From positions 23,688,545 to 23,752,544 of the forward strand of contig NC_088790.1 of NCBI RefSeq assembly GCF_949628265.1: a DNA stretch of 64,000 bases. The letters are read 5' to 3'. The position numbers were made by a program, and so were the translations under genes. The notes beneath the pieces were generated by a model. The model saw only the letters and a program-made list of their open reading frames with translations, made no database searches and was not told where the DNA came from. Positions 25,526 through 39,590 of this stretch are shown here, in pieces. Each line of letters starts with the position of its first letter. Position 1 is the first letter of the stretch. The DNA is from Cloeon dipterum (Eukaryota > Arthropoda > Insecta > Ephemeroptera > Baetidae).

Positions 25526-27112
25526 TTTCAACAGATTTGCCGGTTAAACAAGATCAAAGTTGAAGTAGTGAAACCAATTTTAGCAAATTTTCCGGTCTCC
25601 AGACCAGAAACTTTGTAGCTGCAATAAATCCATACTTTTAAGCTGTATTTATTAATAGGGTTCACAAGTGATTTAAGGTCTTTCAATATATAAGCGTGAT
25701 ATGTGCAAAAAGATTAAATTGAGACGCAAAATAACACACATAAATTGCTAACTCTACGCCTTCAATTATGAAAGGACACTTGAGGCTTTCAACAAGCGCA
25801 CTCTCAACATTTTAATCTCAAAGCTCGAGTTGCAACTTTTTCACAAAGTGAGTACTGAGTGAGACAATATGTAAGAGAAACAATGAAAGCCACTTGAGGG
25901 AGCGTGGGACGAAAATGGAAGAGCTGATTAATAGAGGCGGAAAATCAATTGTTGCGCCATTCTGGAGTGTAACGCTTTTTATTCGAAATATTATATTAGA
26001 TCACGCGCGGGGCGTGCATTGTCGGCTGGCTCGGAAATTATTAGATAGAGAGGGAGCAGCGGCTGGCAAATAAAATAATAAACATGCTGGCTGGCCTTTT
26101 GAATGGGTAATGGGGGCTGCTTGCTTGGCTGATGTTTTCTACCCCCCAGCGAGAAAATCTCATCCGAGCGAACGGCGCTCGTTTTGTGTTATTCGATGCG
26201 CCTGAAAAGACGAGTAATTGATAATGATATGTGCCGCCGCTGCTTTTACATGTTTAGAGCTAGCTTTTCATTATTATTTGTGTTTTGTGCGTATCAAAGT
26301 TAAGGGGCGGCCGCCGCGCACGGAGACAGCACAAAAAGTAACCAGAGCACAATGCGCGTGTGTGTGTGTGCTCACGGATCTCTCTGCTCAGGCAGCACAC
26401 GGGCGAGTCTTTTTAATTTGCGTTTGTCGAGTGTGCGGATAATGAGATGAGAGCAGCTCTCGATTCAAGGGCTCTCCAATTTGGTGTATCGACCTGCCGC
26501 AGCCGCTCCAGGAAAGTGGATTGCGCGGGCGGCATCATTATCCAAGCGGTAAACGCTCCTGCCTCCTGCCTGCACAAAGGACGACTTCCGACTTTGTTAT
26601 TAAAAGCAGCAAAATGCAATCAAAGTGCCTGCCTTTGTATCCAGCAAATCCAGCCATTTTTGCTTCTTATTCAGATCGCAACTGATCTTTTTCTTTGACT
26701 TTTGTAGTACAAATGATTGGCATAAATAAAGAGAATTTCAGCAACTATTTCAAGTGGGGATTGAGGAAAATCGAATCATGCGTGTGTTAATTGGCTAAAT
26801 TCCCTTGGAAAATTCCGCCGCAAAGTCAGATAATTAAATAAATCCGAATTCATCCGACTTGGAAGAGCAGCAAGAGTTTTCCTTGGAGACGGATATATAA
26901 TACAAGTTTTCAGAATTGAGTGAGCGTGAGCAACCGCCAAAGTTTGTTTTCTATAACTCAAGCCTTATACTTGAAAATTTGGTGATTTTTGTTATAATCA
27001 TGCAAATTACAAATTGTCAATTGCACATTAATTTTTTATTTTGTTCATTTCACAAAACCAGATTTTAATGCGTGGTTTTAATGGTGCTTTGAAGTTTTTT
27101 TTAATACAACAG

Positions 27113-27374
27113 AATTAGTTAATTGACTACAGACTGGATTTGACACGTAAATTATTCAAAGAAGGATAATTTATTTTTATTTTCATAATATACATATAAA
27201 CCGATTTCACGCACGCCCTTAAGCAGATCATGTATGTGCACTGCAATCGCGTACTCTTCACGCTCGTTTTTTGCATCGCTCTTATGCGCGCTCCTGCTCA
27301 TCAACATATTACACAAAAAATCCTTTCTTTGAATAATTTACGTGTCAAATTCAGTCTCTAGTCAATTAACTAAT
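27113..27374. mobile_element. MITE-like element D with about 55-bp inverted repeats
   Basis: The left arm reads TTAGTTAATTGACTACAGAC and continues through TTTGACACGTAAATTATTC to AAAGAAGGAT. The right arm (about 27,320-27,374) is its near-perfect complement, ending CTAGTCAATTAACTAAT. About 150 bp of non-coding DNA separates the arms. Ends fit a small non-autonomous DNA transposon. No other copy was noticed in this window. Confidence 0.8.
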
Positions 27375-27449
27375 ACAATTAAACGTTATGAAATAAATGG
27401 GTGGTTCTATAAATATTTCAGGATTTTCAGGTGATAAATAAAAACAATG

Positions 27450-27900
27450 TTTTTAACGTGGAATGAAACAGGGCAAATATAAATTGAAAATTATTTGAAT
27501 TGTTGGATGCAATAAGAATTTGATCGATCAACAATTCGTTCTGCAATTTTCAACAATCAAAAAATGACCTTGCTAGTAAAAATTGAAAACGGTCAAATTT
27601 ACAGCGCTTGACCACATTTTCTTTGCAGATTTTGATTCCTCTCGTCTAGATCTATTCAACAGCGTGTGAAACCTTTTAGGGAAATTCTTTGTTGTGAAAT
27701 AAAATACTCAGATATCAAGCAGGGAGAAAAAGAAATCACCATTTTAAAAGCATGCTAACTTTTTGCAGTCACTTTTGTTAGAAAAAACAGTGCTATCATG
27801 GTCAATTTTGACTTAAAATGAATCCGTTATTAAAATCAGGGATTAGTTTTTATGTATTGCGGGGTTTTGCAGCAAAAAAACCCTCTTTAAATATATTACT
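27450..27900. repeat. Dispersed repeat family F
   Basis: Collinear with 47,910-48,360. Shared blocks include GAAAATTATTTGAATTGTTG, a GATCGATCAACAAT / GATCGATTAACAAT pair, ATTCCTCTCGTCTAGATCT / ATTCGTCTCGTCGAGATCT, and a later AAAAGCATG / AAAAGCACG block. No reading frame is conserved. Confidence 0.7.
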
Positions 27901-28723
27901 CTAGCAATTTTGAAGTTAGGAGTGGTAGAATAATTAAGCAGAAATTATTTTCTTACGCCAAAATCTTTGATACGTTTCATAATCGAACACACTCTTAACC
28001 ACACAAATAATTAAAATTTAAACACACAAAAACTAGCATGTAACGTTTTTATTTATTGAGGTAATGGGTTAAACTGCACCCCGAAGAAAAAAATGCAAAT
28101 TTTCCAGATAATTTTCAAGGTTTATTAAAATTCAAATATTTCCAGCCAGTTCCCACAGCTCCTGATGGAACAAACAACTTGTTTTAGCTACACAGCTTTC
28201 TGTTTTCAAGCACCCTCAACGAGGGGTTGCAATAAGAAGTGTGTTTTGCGAAGAGCCCTCGAGCATTGTGGCAGCCGTGTGCGCATGACCGGGCAATCAT
28301 AACACACGATAATTACATAATAGTCCGCTCATTACTCAAGCGCTGTAATCCAACTTTGCGGATTAATCACCTCTCTCTCTGCTGCGAGAGCGAGAGAGCG
28401 GTGTGGCTGTTGCTGCTGTCAGGGCGTCGTCATCACCGTCCCTCCCTCCACCCCTGCCTCGTCTCCTTTGCTCCGCCGCCGCCGCCGCAGCCGCCGAGCC
28501 GTCACCCGATTATCGCATTGTTGCTTGTTTGCTTGGCTGTTCGCTAATTGATGCGCGCGCGGCGCAAACGCATCGAACGCAATTTAATCCGCTAGCAGGC
28601 AGGCAGCCACTATACCACTGCGCGCTCAACGACCCGCCGACCCACCGAATAATAATAAATAATCACCTTTCCCAGGCGAACACTCGTCTTGTTTGTTCCT
28701 CTCTCCCCAGGCCAAGATTCTGC

Positions 28724-28725
<2 letters not shown>

Positions 28726-28815
<90 letters not shown>
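28726..28815. repeat. (CT)n microsatellite, about 90 bp
   Basis: A pure CT tract, one of the two longest dinucleotide runs in the window, in a CpG-rich island. Frames reading Leu-Ser or Arg-Glu repeats across it are artefacts. Confidence 0.95.
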
Positions 28816-28817
<2 letters not shown>

Positions 28818-31196
28818 GCGCTTCCCTTGAATAAATTAATCCCCTTAAGCCTTCCAGCTGCAAATTGCCGCATTTGGCTCGGCGTGTTTGTTGTTTTATC
28901 TAATTTTAAAACGGAATTATATATTATTAGTCAAATCTTATTTCACACTTGATAGTTTTTGACATTTTTTAAGCAAAGTTTGGTATTATGGTTGAAATTT
29001 GTTAAGACGATTGAATTTAGTAAAAATTTAGTTCGAAGTTTTGAGATTTCAAAAAAAAATAAATTGTTTTTATTTCATTTCCTCCAGTACTGCATTTCCT
29101 TCCAAATACTGCATTTAATAAAATTAAGAATTAAGGCTATTAGAATAAAAGTCTCCAAGATATTTTCGAATCAATCTTTTTCAAACCAAAATTGAAATAA
29201 TGAAGCCTCCAATTTTCTAATAGAAACACGGCCGTCACAACAATTCTCCTCTTTTCTTATTTAAAAAACTTTTGATAATTCTTTTTTTTATCACTTCTCG
29301 ATTTTTTCTCAAGCGCTAATAAAAGTATTTTTCTTGCTTGCAGCTGACCTTATCTTTTTTATGAAAATGTGCATCATAAATTGAAACTATTGAATCAAGT
29401 CTGCATATCCGTAAAGCGTTGACGGACACTAAATTCATCATTTCCTGTTTGACAGCTCAGTCCGCTGTGATCGAATTTGTTCCGCGATTTTGATTTATTT
29501 CTCTGCATCAATTATCAACGATTTTAAGATAAAAATAGTGTAAATAATATTCTTTTAGATGAAAAGATTCAGATTTTAATTGATTTTTAGATGGTAGATA
29601 TCTCAACGCACCGTTTCTAGCATAGCATATTAATTTAAATGAATTAAAATTATATTAAATTGGCATTTATTGTGCTAAAAACCCGTTTATCATGAATTTC
29701 TTGATCTCTTTCATTTTAGAGGTAGAAAATAAAAAGTAAAAAACGGCAAATAAGGCAAAATAATCTACCTAATTTCATCACGTTTTTTTATTTCGAAAAA
29801 ATTGGAGCAAGAAAAGAAAGAACTTTTAATTTTAGGTGTTTGTGGTCACAAATTTAAAAACCCTTCAATTTTTATAGTTTCTGGCCCTTTACAAAATATT
29901 TAAAAAATACCAAAAGACAAAAGAGGTATAATTTATAGTTTAAGTTGGAAACACTTTGTGGGTTACTCGGTTCGAGCCAAAAGGAAATGCATCTGGTTCC
30001 CCGGTATTATCTTCGGGTCTATAAGTTATTACAAGCGTCATATATGCGCACGACATTATACTCCCGGCCGGAGAGGTAAATGCGACATGACCGTATGCGT
30101 GCGTAGGTGAGCGGTCAGTGAAGGTGTATTATACAGGGTAAATGAGAAAAGCTTATCATACAGTTACAAGTGACATCTAAAGGTTACAAACTAAGTTAAC
30201 GCCAATAAGCGGGAACCGCTACAACTTCAATTTTGACAAAAATAGCATATTTTATATTAATTGATTTTTGTACGACGGGAAATTCCCTCGGTGAATAAAA
30301 AAAAGATGCAACGAATTCACTTTTTCAATGGTGAAACGCGATTTTGAATTTTAATTTAAGAAATAGATCAATATAATTATTTTTCCCTGAAATATATCGA
30401 ACTGAAAATCAATGTCTCGGGTCTCGGGCAGGGGTTGATTTTCTTTTAGTATGAAGCAATTTAAATTCAAGAGACAACTATTTTTTAAAGTGGCGTTTCA
30501 CGGTTTCAAGAAAACGGAAACGGCCACCTACACTCATCTTTTGAGTGCAAGCGAAATAAGAAACGATCAACCAGATTGACAACCTCCAACTTTTCCATGT
30601 GTGACAAGAATTTCCTCTCAACCAAAAACTCCATCCTTTCTTACTACAGCTATTTTCAAAGTGCTTTTTCAACAACGCTAAAAGCTCCATAGAAGGGAAA
30701 ATAGAAATTTCGTGTACTCTCTAAATGCAACCCTATATCAAGAGGATTTTAATGAACTTGAAAAAATAAATTTAAGAACTTACAGGATTTTTTTAGAGTT
30801 TTTTATTCATTAGCAAAAAGAGACAAAGTTGAAAAGCACATCTTTCAAATTAATACAAGATGCACGTGTCCAATTAACAAGTTTGTCTCTTTTATTTCTA
30901 TTTAAACGGCATGACCGGTGGTGGTGGAAGGCAAAGTCGTCGAAAGGTTGACGGGAAAGAGCGAGGTGGATGGACGTGTATAAATGGAGTGGAGTCTGAA
31001 AGTAGAAATATTATTCAGAGCAGCGGCGGCAGCAGCAGCAGCAGCAGGTTTATCACCGTGTGATCTTTCTTTTGCAGAGGTAGTAGCTTTCTCAAATTCC
31101 TTTTGAGTCGTGCTGCTCCATCCCTCTCACAAGTCACTCATACACTCTCTTTTAATATATGTTCGCAAGTAAGCGCTCCGCTCTTGCTCTTACAAA

Positions 31197-31199
<3 letters not shown>

Positions 31200-31259
<60 letters not shown>

Positions 31260-31354
31260 AAACATATCAAATCTAAAATGTGAGCCATATATATATAGCC
31301 GGCCGAGTGAGGAACTGAGGACTGAGAGGCTGCCGAGAGAGAGAGAGAGAGAGA
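31200..31354. repeat. (CT)n and (GA)n microsatellites facing each other
   Basis: A CT tract (31,200-31,257) is followed about 80 bp later by a GA tract (31,335-31,354), so a transcript of either strand could fold into a hairpin. A (GCA)n run lies at about 31,028-31,046. Confidence 0.9.
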
Positions 31355-33122
31355 CCGTCTCTCTTTCTCCGCCCAATCTTGTTAAATTGATGAAAAGAAG
31401 CAGCTTCTCGTTTCTTCCTGCTTCCTTCGCCACTCGTCGAAAGACATTTATGCCGTGGGAGTGGTTCCGGGCTAGCCTCGCCTGCACCAGCTAGGGAAGA
31501 AGTGCAAAACAAATTCCTTGATAGACAAATGGCTGAGAGTGAGCCCGTATGTGTGTTTGCGCTCGCTCGCTCGCTCTCAGCATCCGCGAGGGGAAACCTA
31601 TATATGGCTACATCTCTCTTTTAGCGTGTGTAAGAGCTCTCTTTGAAGTTATAATGCGGTGACATGTCAATGACGAGAAGCTGTCAAAACTACACCATTA
31701 GACTGAATTAATCAGGATAAAATAGGTTTTCCTTATCTATTTTTAAGATTGATATTAAAAAAAATTAACTGGGCCTTCCCTAAAGATTTAGGAATTTTTA
31801 AATTTTTAATTGATATAATATCTAATTTGCTAGTTTAATTTATAGCTGATTTAGATGGATTATTTTCACTGAACTTTTAAGTTGATTTTTTAACAGTAAA
31901 AATATAATTGATCTTTACAAGCGAATTATCGAAAAATCAAAATTAAGTGTTAAGTATGTAATTTTTAACAGATTCTAAATTAAAAATAAACATTCTATAA
32001 ATGGTGAACTAAATAATTGAGGAAGTTGAAAATTAAATATTATTTTTTATATTTCTGTGAGATAATTATTGGATAATTATTAATTTAATCAATAAAGAGC
32101 GCTATAAGTAAATTTTAGTATCACAGGAATTTGTTGAGACCGTGGGCACAATTTTCTGGGTTAATGTTACGAGCGGCAGTGCTTTAAGTTTCACAATTTC
32201 AATCACAATTTGTTAGTCAAACAAGAGGTAAAGCAGAAAAAATCCGAAAATTCAAATTAGAATCCAAATTCCAAGTTAGTTTTAATTAAAAATATGCAAC
32301 GCTTAATTATTTCTAACCACCAACTAAAAATCTGTTTGGTCAAATTTGAATACAATAGTCAATAATAAACCATGTAAAAACATTACGTTTGTTAGTTAGA
32401 GCAGGGTAGAAAATAATTGCAAAATCGGCTCGGTTTTCATCGGCATTAATTACTGATGAGACCGCTCGCGCGCCGAGAGAATATTATCCCCGAGCCGAAA
32501 TAAACCGCTATATGCGAGTGTGTGTGTGTTATTTTTATTTCGCTTTTCGCTTGGTGGTGCGGGCAGATGGAAAAATTCTGCCACGGGAGTTGTGTGCAAT
32601 ATTTTCAAATTTAGCCATCATTTGCTCCCCCATTTGGTGTGGCGGTCGAAAAATTTATATATAATAGCGGCGGGGCGGACGGGCGCCGCGCGGAAAGCAG
32701 CGAGGCGAGGGAGGAAAAGCGCCGAGTTCGGGCCCGGGGCGAAGGAGAGAGAGAGAGAGTTTCGCTCTTCTTAAAAGAGAGGTGGCTTGCTTTCAGCGTC
32801 TTGGGTGTATCTTTAATTTGATGCAAGGCGGCTCAAAACATGATGCTCGTCAAAAAGTTAAACTTGTATTCCCGCACCACAAACCTGCCGCTTTTATACC
32901 AAGAATTTTACTGCTCGAGAGAGCGAGCGAGGCAAGAGGGAAGAGGATCGCCGCCTTTTAAAAAGTAACTCCTCTCTCTCTCTCTCTTTAGTCTGCTCTC
33001 CTCGCGCTATTTGAAAGGCAGCAACATTGAAAGGCGGGCGGGCGGGCGGGTGGCGGGAGGAAAGTAAAAGCAGAAGCAGCTAGCTCCTTCTTTGCACCAG
33101 CCTCCAGATTTATACATTATAA

Positions 33123-33252
33123 ATGGAGAGTGAGCTGCAGAAAGAAGAGATTACTATAAGTAGTTTGTCAGCTAACGAAATCTTATCATATGATGCCTCT
33201 GCCTTCCTGCCTCCAACGCCACCGTCGTCGATTCCAAATGTCAAAAGTAATC
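33123..33252 (+). other. Short open frame, weak candidate coding exon
   Basis: An ATG at 33,123 opens a frame of about 42 codons with unbiased, acidic and Ser/Pro-rich composition (it contains SANEILSYDASAFLPPTPPS). It reaches a possible GTAATC donor near 33,246. It lies just downstream of a CpG-rich island with (GCGG)n and CT tracts and of a TTATACATTATAAA stretch. No partner exon was found and no family is recognised, so this may be chance. Confidence 0.15.
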
Positions 33253-36200
33253 TAATCTTCGTAATTTCTCATGTTCTGTTTGTTGGAAATTTTAATCCTA
33301 TCTTCGCTACAAGTCTGAATTGATGGATTTGATTTATTTATTGAATAAGCACGGACAAGGAACTAAATATGACAATTTTTTGTAGAGAAAATTTAATTAC
33401 AATTAGTAAAATTAGAATTTAGATTTTTACATAAATCACAACTATTTTAGACGGTTTTGGAACTTTATTTAAACAATTTATGAGCCAATTTAGATGGTTT
33501 TAAACCGTATTTAATTATTCTTCCAGCAATTTCCCCAATTTTCTCACCAAAAGTCGAATTTACATGGATTTAGATTTTAAATTAGCATAAGGGTGTCATA
33601 TTAAATTTTATGTGTGGTGAAATTCAATTAGATTTGAAGTATGGACAAATCTCACCATTAAAATGACTTTATATAAATTAAAATTTAAGTGGAAACCCAC
33701 TAGAAAAACATGAGTTTTGTAAGAATATCTTCAATTCAACTGACATTGTGCGTTTTTGTGGTTTCAGAAGCGATTCAGACGATTTTAAGTGTGACTAACG
33801 AGTCTTAAAACCATCTGATACATTCTTATTTAAATTGCAAGCGCAAAGAAAAACAGTAAAGATGATTTTCTTAATCCTAATCCGCATAATGATAAAATAT
33901 ATTTTGCGGGCTGTGATTTCTAGACAAGTTTGTTGTGCATTGTTTGTAGCATAATTTGTAGAATAAATTTTATGCTCACATTTTTCCTTATTTCAAGTGT
34001 AAATTGAATTTTCTATTCGAAGGAAAATTGTCGTTTTTCCATTTTGCAAGGGATTAAAATATTTTCCTCTAGCCAGACATAGATTTACTTAAATTTTGGA
34101 ATAAAAATGAGGGAGCAGGTAAGGTTTATATAAGAACGTCTGATTGAAAAAGTCGAAACAATAAAATTTTTTAAAATAGTCTAAAATTTCGCAATGAAAG
34201 CGACCATCCCCGCCTACGGCACATATTAAAGGCCTTTCGGGCCAAAATGTCAGCCTGATAATTTAATTTTAGAAAATCTTTTTAACAAAGTGTAAAAATT
34301 TGCTCATTATTTTGAACGGATTGTTGTCAGTTTTTTACTTTTAAAGGTCGCATTTAGAACAAATTGGCGGTTTAACATGGATTTCAGATTATTTTGAGTA
34401 TAGTTTAAAGGCTTGAATAAACTTTAATTTTTTTAAGATCCAAATTTAATTTTTAAAGTTAAATTACTAACTAAAAAAATTCCAAATACTGTTCTTAATT
34501 CAATAATATCATATAAGCGAGGCTAATTTAAGCTCTACAATTTAAATTTAAATAACTCGTTCGAAAATTTGGAACCAAATTATTGAAAATCTCAAATTGT
34601 TCTCATTTGAAAACTTCGGATTCGGAATTCAGTTGTAGAGAGATGCTGATCGGTACGCAATTCGAAGCGAAATGTCTGTTCGCTTTGCCTGTGTGTCGCG
34701 CGCCGCAGTTTAGAAAGCGAAATCACAATTGGTCCGAGATTACTTTCGTTTGCTTTTGATCGCGACTGATTTGACGTCCTTTTTTGACTCTGCGTCGCTC
34801 TCACTCAGTCGGCGCACTACAATCAATACCATTGAAAGCGGTGCAACGTGGAAAGGCAGGCGGCACAAAAGGAGGAGTCCACCGACCGACCGACCGACCA
34901 GAAATAATCCCGATCCGGCTTGCTTTCTCTCTTTCTTCCGCGTGTGATTTTTATGGCGGCAAGATTATTATTTCTTTCCCCCGCGCCCGCCCGGCCTTCT
35001 GCTAGGCACCGATTTACTTTGTAAATTATAATAAAGAGACGAGAGCAGCGAGAATGAAAAAGCACCCCAGCTGCGAGCAGATTGGGGTGGGTGGGTGCAC
35101 GAGTGAGATGATTGAAAAAAGCAGCCAGCCAGCCAGCCAGCCAGCCAGCGACCCCCGCGCTCGCTTTTATCAGCCAACCTATGAGGGGTGTCAAATGCCA
35201 TGGGAGCTCTTTTAACTAGTGCTCTTTGCTCTTGGAGGAAATGAATTTTCTGGATTAAAACCAACCAACTCATCCGCAAACCCGTAAGCGCGCTGCGCCA
35301 AATCACGATAATAGTCATTTAGTTGGCTTTCTTTTCACTCACTCTATTTTATAGCTTCGCGCACAGCAGGCTTAACACGACTTTCGCATTAGCATTCATG
35401 TCGCTTGCCTGCTTTTGCGCTCATTAATGCCTTTTTCGAGTTCGCAGTATTAATCACTACTTGCACAATGAGTGAATGAATGAATGAGCTTGCCCTCTTA
35501 ATATAAATAATCATCCTCTTCGATTGCAATACGGGGATGAAACTTTATTATGGTCGGATCATCTTACAATTAGGAGCATTTAAAATTTAAATAACGATCA
35601 TACGAAACGGTTTTTTTTATGGAAATTTTATTTATAATTCGTCTCAACTGGCTGCACTTGTAACAATAGTTAAAATAATAAATGGTTTATTTAAAATAAA
35701 AATTAAATTCAGTTTTTAAGCTGTCCGTCGTATTCCTTTATGAGTCTTCTGAAAAATGGTTATTAAATCATCAGATTTCATTAGCATCATGTACTTCTTC
35801 CTAATTTGATTATTCCAATTTACAGCATGCTTCAAGATTTTTTTTAAAGGTCAATGTTACAAATTAGGAGGAAAAAACACAGATCGAATCTGAAAATAAT
35901 GGTGTTTTTTTTCGCTCCCATTCAATAGTGTTTACAAGTTCTCCCGTTATTCATTATTCACTTAAGCTACACTTCCCTAACTTATTTAAAATTAAAATTT
36001 TATAAAATTTCAAAAACTGCTATAATTTCTTGAAAATTGGTTGGATTTGCGACAGACTTTACGTTATTGGAATCCGCTCAGCGAAACGATTGGAATTATG
36101 TGCACAATGTTTCAGACAGAAAAGTGCGTGCAAAATTTTAACAGCTTTTAGTAGAGTTTTAATTATATCTATTAAATCTAGCTTTATTTTGGCCATTTCA

Positions 36201-36627
36201 AATATTTATCACGGAAGATACGAGTAAATTTTTTAAAACGACTCTGCTGGGAAATCGGGGATAAAATATTTACTGGTGGTTCACAATTATATAGTGTGTA
36301 CGTTTGATGAAAAAATATATATTAGCTAGCTTTTATTCGCAGTTTTGAAAAATTTCTTATTCCATGTATCCTAAACCCCAGAAATCACACCACAACTTTT
36401 AAAAAGTTTTTATCAGATTAGTTCCATCCTTTTAAATCACAGTTAAGTCGCAAAATTTTATTATTATTTACAACAAACATGAGAAGCGCTTTGAAGTGAT
36501 AATTTGAGGAAAAAAGCACTCTTTCAGCAGAGAAGAGGAAAATGCTAATGCCTTTTTGCACCCCAATTTATTTACTCTTTCTGCAATTAGCGGTAGCGGC
36601 CTTTTATGTTTTACGATTTTCCACCAG

Positions 36628-36631
<4 letters not shown>

Positions 36632-36666
<35 letters not shown>

Positions 36667-36795
36667 CCCTTGCACTCCGTTGCCGCAGCACAGCACTTTC
36701 TCATTAAATGGCTTTTAGCGCTGACTAACTATCTCGCCCTGTAATAGTTGTAAAACTGGCGGGCTGCCTCTCGTTCTCTCTCTCTCTCTCTCTCT
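36632..36795. repeat. Two (CT)n microsatellites
   Basis: CT tracts at 36,632-36,662 and 36,775-36,795 lie in one CpG-rich island. Confidence 0.95.
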
Positions 36796-37366
36796 GGAGA
36801 GAGACACACGAGCCATTAGCTTAACAAAAAGTGCCCTCGACTCGCACGCTCGGCCGTCCGCTCGTCCACCCCCACCCCGGCTGTACACCCCCGGCCACCC
36901 TCACCCAATGGATAAGCAACTGACCACACGGCCATCTTCCTCTATTGTGCTGCCCTGCCGTTTTCAGATAATCACCCCCGTCCTTTGCCATAGCCTCCCG
37001 GATATACGCATTTATTAAGCCAGTTATAATCACTTCCCCTATTTACATCTAGCTCATCCACTTAACTCATTTCCACAGGCCAACAACTGTTTGTCAAGTA
37101 TATATAACTCTCACGACCCACGCACAAACTTAAGAGCTACAAACTTCCAGAGAAAATGTTTTCTCTTTATTCTCTAGGGCGAAATTTTAAAACTTGTCCC
37201 GCAAGTTGAGATGTGAATTAAACTACTACTATTTTGGTATTTTTAATTTTTAAATTAATTTCAGACGAAAAAGATGACATTTTAGATTTTTTTGGGTTTG
37301 TATTTATTTTTAGACTGAACAGACGTCAAACGAAATGTCTTAAAAACGAAATTTTACTTAGCTTTT

Positions 37367-37691
37367 GGAGCCGTTAACAGGTGGCACTACAGTTCTTTTA
37401 CGATTTTCGACAGTGTGATTTAAAATTCAATTCTACTATACTTTCAAATTACTAATTACCAAAATCGGTTTAGCCAATCGTAGAAGAAACATAAATAATC
37501 AAATTTCACGACCGCGTAATATGTTTGTCGTCATTTCTTCCGCGGTTCGCTGAACCAATTTTGGTTTTCAGCTCATCGAGTTAATTTTTTTCGCCAAGAG
37601 TGCACAGAAATAGGATTGAAAATAATTGTTTTCTTTTAAAGCGCAGAGTAAATATGTTAAAATGAACACTGGCGACATCTGTAGACGGCTC
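37367..37691. mobile_element. Foldback element, family B, decayed copy
   Basis: Ends are GAGCCGTTAACAGGTGGCAC and the complement of GAGCCGTCTACAGATGTCGC. The interior keeps the paired AAAATCGGTTTAGCCAATCG and CGCTGAACCAATTTTGGTTT blocks seen at 22,193. Confidence 0.6.
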
Positions 37692-38391
37692 AGAGCGTTA
37701 TCAAATTTCCCAACTGTCCAATATCTCGCAATAAAACTTATTTTCATCTTAAATTTTGGAGAAATATGCAAAAAAATGTTAAAAAATAAAATTAAAACTA
37801 TGGAGTTTACAAGGATTTAATTTATATTTTTTCTAGAACGTCAAAAATGACTTTCCGATCGATTTTTCCTATAGAAGAGAGTCTGGAAACCAAATTTTGG
37901 CTAAACAGTTGAGCAAAAATTACATTTTTAAACCGATTTTGAAAAGTTCAACCATTTTCTTAAAATATTCAATCACTAAATTCATCATTAAAGTCTGCAC
38001 GAATTCAATAGTTTCGCCAAGAACCTAAGAGTTTCCTCTGTCAGCAAATCGTTTAAAAGGCATTGAATTTATTTTTTGTTTCAATAATCTACTTTTTAAA
38101 AGGCACATAAAAAAACCCGCATTAAAATTAGTGTCTTTTTCAATAACGTTCTAAATTAGTCCTGAAATCCGTAGCAAAGTCAACTAATCGAGTTATGCAG
38201 CCGGCGTGTGTTTCGAGAAGCGCGGGGTGCCTGCCTTTCTTTTCTGCAGGCGGTGACCGCACAAAAGGGGGCCTCGCCGGCGCCGACTAATCCAGGCCGC
38301 GCGCACTTTTCTAATCGTCTCTCAGCTCTGCGCGAATTCACGGCGGTTTGTACACGCACGGCGACTGAGCAGAAACGACACGAGAGACGAA

Positions 38392-38498
38392 AGAGAGAGA
38401 GAGAGAGAGAAAGAGAGTGCTTCCGAGGGTGGGTGTATTACATCACAGGTCAGGTGCTGATGTCAGAGATGGAAAAGCATTAAGCGTCGGCGGTGCAG

Positions 38499-38591
<93 letters not shown>
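38392..38591. repeat. (GA)n microsatellites, the longer about 90 bp
   Basis: A short GA tract (38,392-38,417) is followed by a pure GA tract at about 38,502-38,591 in the same CpG-rich island. Same class and same length scale as the CT tract at 28,726. Confidence 0.95.
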
Positions 38592-38592
<1 letters not shown>

Positions 38593-39313
38593 CACAGGGG
38601 ATCATCTAATGGAGCGTACAAAAGCGATATCCCGTGCCGAAGAGAGCCCAAAAGTGATGAAGACAAAAAGCAAGCAAGCGTGCGTGTTGTGCCGGCTGGC
38701 TGGCCGGCCGGCCGGGGTGAATGTAGCTCGCTCTCCCGCTCTCTCGCAGAGTTAGCGCTCTGCTAATGTCCCCGTAATCCTTTTCTATTGACTCTCCCGC
38801 CTGCAGCTCACAGGCAGGAAGGCGAATTTCCTTTTGTTTGCTCCTCTCCCTTGATTTGAGCTGTTTTTCACCAGCTCTCCTCATGTGTTATGCATTGATC
38901 GCAACTTTTATTCGATTATTTCGGTAATTACTATATAGTGCGGCGAAATATCGAATTCTCATCCACTGCCAATCCAGGAATTCAAATAATTCTGCAAACT
39001 CTACAACACTTAGCAATTTTAAATAAATAAATAATTTACAGTCACTGAAAATGTTATAAAATATGTTTTTTTTCATTTTTGGATGTGCAGTAAAGCAAAA
39101 CTAACATTTTCTGATAAAAAGCTAATATATATGTCTTGCGTGGTAAGTTTCCGCCCTTAACCGAAACACGAGCTTTTAAATAGAGGATCATAATTTTTTA
39201 TGTTGGATGACAAAAACATCAAATCTATATAATAATACCTCTGATTTCACAAACTAATACTAAAATTTTAACAAAATTAGTGGACTTGCTTAAAAAACAT
39301 AACAATTCACCAG

Positions 39314-39590
39314 TTGCATAAACCCTTTGAAGCCTCCAACGATTGGCGCCACCGTAAACTTTCTTAAAAAAATATTTTTAAGGCGATTTCGCTACGATTT
39401 GAGATTAAATCCAGCCACTGTGGGTTCTTCACTTGATTTTCTTTCTTTTGACGTGCTGAAAACCAAAATCAGTTCAGTCATTCACCGCAGAATCGTTGGA
39501 ATAGATTTTTTATTTCCAAAAATAGTTTTTCACGATTTTGGCTTAGCCGATTTTGGTTTTCAGCACGTCAAATTCGTTTGAAAAAACAAA
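39314..39590. mobile_element. Foldback element, family B, right-truncated copy
   Basis: Begins TTGCATAAACCC with GATTGGCGCCACC following. It keeps the nested pair GACGTGCTGAAAACCAAAAT and its complement, but the right terminal repeat present at 22,594 is missing. Confidence 0.75.

Larger units (their letters stand above)
22595..37366. other. Gene-poor region with CpG-rich islands and repeats
   Basis: No supported protein gene. CpG-rich islands lie at about 23,230-23,660, 25,960-26,640, 28,230-28,880, 30,900-31,660, 32,440-33,120, 34,640-35,460 and 36,540-37,020, several with GA/CT tracts. MITE A copy (24,620-24,759), element D (27,113-27,374) and family F (27,450-27,900) lie in AT-rich DNA. 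The island at 23,340 contains TCAGATCAGTGCGC, which resembles arthropod initiator sequence, but no exon could be tied to it. Confidence 0.6.

Noticed and set aside
28403..28873. Long open frames on both strands across a CT tract
   Set aside because: The frames read Leu-Ser or Arg-Glu repeats of a microsatellite. Length comes from the repeat and no conserved domain or splice structure is present.
30478..30690. Minus-strand ORF with Trp/Cys pattern vaguely like a FLYWCH-type finger
   Set aside because: Spacing of Cys/His residues does not fit, and the match needs frameshifts. Too weak to call.
38208..38755. Open frames across the 90-bp GA tract
   Set aside because: Same artefact: Arg-Glu repeat with low-complexity flanks.
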